A stretch of DNA of 14,724 nt from DASYSL01 sp036003365 (GTDB taxonomy: Bacteria > Eisenbacteria > RBG-16-71-46 > DASYSL01), in assembly GCA_036003365.1 (NCBI GenBank), contig DASYSL010000116.1, forward strand, positions 1 through 14,724, in the 5' to 3' direction. The notes under the pieces were generated by a model. That model was not told where the DNA came from, did no database searches, and saw nothing but the letters and a program-made list of their open reading frames with translations. Below are positions 13,164 through 14,724 of this stretch, piece by piece. Each line of letters starts with the position of its first letter. Position 1 is the stretch's first letter. The translations under genes and the position numbers were made by a program.

Positions 13164-14257
13164 CCTACAAGCTCGAGATGAAGAAGCCCGACGGGCGTGC
13201 CCTCATCCTCTACGGCGACGAGCCCTTTCCGGAAGGGATGTCCGCACCGCAACCTCCGGGGCCGCCCGTGCGCGCCCACACGCAGCTGCGCTGGCATCCG
13301 TTTCGCGGCGAGTGGGTGGCGTACGCGAGCCATCGCCAGGAGCGCACGTTTCTGCCGCCGCCGGGCTGGGATCCGCTGGGTCCAACCGAGCCGGGAGGGG
13401 AGCCGACCGAGCTGCCTTCCGGTGCGTGGAAGATCGCGGTCTTCGAGAATCGCTTCCCTTCTTTGGCGCCGGAAGCGCCGGCGCCCGATCCCACGATCGT
13501 CGAAACGCGTCCCGGGACAGGCGTGTGCGAGGTCGTGGTCTACACGCCGAATGCCGTCGGCAGCCTGGGCGAGCTGCCACTTGCACGCCTGGAATTGCTT
13601 CTCGAAGTGTGGGCGGATCGCACGCAAGCGCTCGGCGCGCGCGAGCACATCGCTTACGTGATGCCGTTCGAGAACCGCGGAGCGGAAGTGGGAGCGACAC
13701 TCGCGCACCCGCACGGTCAGATCTACGCCTATCCCTTCGTGCCACCGATTCCCGCGCGCGAGCTCGAGGAGCAGGCCGAGCACTTCGCCAAGCACGGGCG
13801 CGGGCTGCTCGAGGATCACCTGCAGGCGGAGCTTCGCGAGGGCAAGCGCGTCCTGTGGCAGGGCGAGGAAGCGCTCTCCTTCGTGCCCGCGTTCGCGCGC
13901 TATCCCTACGAGGCTTGGGTGGCGCCGCTGGCGCCGGCGCCGAGCCTGAGTGCTCTGACCGGACCGCAGCGCCACGATCTGGCGGTCGCTCTGCGCGACC
14001 TGGTGCTGCGCTACGACGCCGTGCGGCACGCCCCGTTTCCCTACGTCATGGTGGTGCACCAGGCGCCGACCGACGGCACGCCGCACCCGGAAGCGCACGT
14101 GCACTTCGAGTTCTATCCGCTCTACCGTTCGCCCGAGCGTTTGAAGTATCTCGCCGGCACCGAGATTGGCGCCGGCATGTTCACCAACGATTCCCTGCCC
14201 GAGGCCAAGGCCGCCGAGCTGCAGGCGCTCGCCTCCGAGCCGGCGCGACGCGGGTGA
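13160..14257 (+). CDS. galT: Galactose-1-phosphate uridylyltransferase
   Basis: Leloir-pathway enzyme that exchanges UMP between UDP-glucose and galactose-1-phosphate (365 residues, cytoplasmic). The active-site HPHGQ is at 183-187, with H185 as the expected uridylylated nucleophile and Q187 as partner. The N-terminal RWHPFRGEWVAYASHRQERTFLPPP, the substrate motif VFENRFPSL and the C-terminal HVHFEFYP histidine pair are all present. The CxxC zinc site of the E. coli enzyme is absent. The ATG at 13160 overlaps the GH2 stop (ATGA), and the stop overlaps galK (GTGA), so the three genes are translationally chained. Confidence 0.95.
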   Translation: MTYKLEMKKPDGRALILYGDEPFPEGMSAPQPPGPPVRAHTQLRWHPFRGEWVAYASHRQERTFLPPPGWDPLGPTEPGGEPTELPSGAWKIAVFENRFPSLAPEAPAPDPTIVETRPGTGVCEVVVYTPNAVGSLGELPLARLELLLEVWADRTQALGAREHIAYVMPFENRGAEVGATLAHPHGQIYAYPFVPPIPARELEEQAEHFAKHGRGLLEDHLQAELREGKRVLWQGEEALSFVPAFARYPYEAWVAPLAPAPSLSALTGPQRHDLAVALRDLVLRYDAVRHAPFPYVMVVHQAPTDGTPHPEAHVHFEFYPLYRSPERLKYLAGTEIGAGMFTNDSLPEAKAAELQALASEPARRG

Positions 14258-14724
14258 GCGGCTTCGCCGATCGTTTCGGGCGCGAGCCCGAAGTGCGCGC
14301 GCAGGCGCCCGGGCGCGTGAACCTGATCGGCGAGCACACCGATTACAACGGCGGCTTCGTCCTGCCGACGCCGATTCCGCGCCGCACCACGGTCGAGCTC
14401 GCAATACGCGGCGACCGTCGCGTGCGCCTGGCGAGCGCCAGCGTGCCGCCCCCCGACATGGTCGAGTACGAGCTGGGCCTCGAGATGCGCCGTGAGGACT
14501 GGGCCGATTACGCGCGCGGCGCGACGCGCATCCTGGAGCAGGAGGGGTGCGCGCTCGCGGGCTTCGACGCCTTCATTGCCTCGGAGCTGCCGATCGGTGG
14601 AGGACTATCCTCGAGTGCGGCGCTCTGCGTGGCGCTGCAGCGCGCCTTGCGTGAGCGCTTCGCCTTGGCGCTCGACGACGTGGCCCTGGCGCGCATCGCG
14701 CAGCGCGCAGAGAACGAGTTCGTG
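14254..14724 (+). CDS. galK: Galactokinase (3' partial)
   Basis: GHMP-family kinase that phosphorylates galactose to galactose-1-phosphate using ATP. The first 157 codons are visible and the frame runs off the window end. The galactokinase signature GRVNLIGEHTDYNGGFVLP is at 20-38 and the GHMP ATP-binding loop LPIGGGLSSSAAL at 112-124. The last residues (AQRAENEFV) lead into the next conserved block. GTG 14254 overlaps the galT stop by 4 bp (GTGA). It supplies the substrate of the upstream galT; no epimerase (galE) is in the window. Confidence 0.95.
   Translation, partial: MSGFADRFGREPEVRAQAPGRVNLIGEHTDYNGGFVLPTPIPRRTTVELAIRGDRRVRLASASVPPPDMVEYELGLEMRREDWADYARGATRILEQEGCALAGFDAFIASELPIGGGLSSSAALCVALQRALRERFALALDDVALARIAQRAENEFV

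Overview
The window is dense, high-G+C DNA (about two thirds by eye) from a Gram-negative (diderm) bacterium. It encodes a lipid A-type acyltransferase, two signal-peptide beta-barrel outer-membrane proteins and a periplasmic thioredoxin. I cannot place it to genus. The mix would fit a deltaproteobacterium-like lineage or an uncultured FCB or Eisenbacteria-like lineage, which is inference only. I saw no insertion sequence, phage gene, CRISPR array or rRNA.

Region 1 (1-4487, all +) is a tightly packed housekeeping block: a 5'-truncated LpxL/HtrB-like acyltransferase, a GT2 glycosyltransferase, surE, tRNA-Pro(CGG), an acylphosphatase, a group 1/2 sigma-70 factor and apt. Starts and stops overlap at three junctions (TTGA, ATGGTGA, and the 3' end of the sigma gene with apt). 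SurE next to a sigma factor recalls the surE-pcm-nlpD-rpoS order of proteobacteria.

Region 2 (4498-6348, all -) reads as beta-barrel protein, then a two-module conserved protein of unknown function, then a secreted thioredoxin whose N-terminal domain looks like a heavy-metal-associated domain that has lost its metal-binding cysteines. Region 3 (6585-7642, +) is divergent from it: a second beta-barrel protein followed 17 bp later by a DoxX-family membrane protein. The divergent intergenic stretch (6349-6584) carries stacked GC palindromes. Convergent to DoxX is a small GlsB/YeaQ-type stress membrane protein (7682-7945, -) with a strong hairpin in its leader.

Region 4 (8481 to the end, +) is a carbohydrate block after a 535-bp non-coding stretch. 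First comes a 927-residue fusion of a GT1-type glycosyltransferase with a UDP-galactopyranose-mutase-like flavoprotein, interrupted by an Asn/Gly-rich insert. Then come an intracellular GH2 glycosidase, galT and galK (cut by the window end), the last three chained by 4-bp overlaps. The simplest reading is that GH2 releases galactose, GalK and GalT take it to UDP-galactose, and the fusion protein uses a nucleotide sugar for a surface polysaccharide. That link is inferred from gene order.

The most unusual items are the glycosyltransferase/mutase-like fusion with its repeat-encoded insert, the cysteine-less HMA-thioredoxin fusion, the sigma factor that combines a region 1.1-like N-terminus with rpoS-like context, and a possible leaderless start for the galactose operon.
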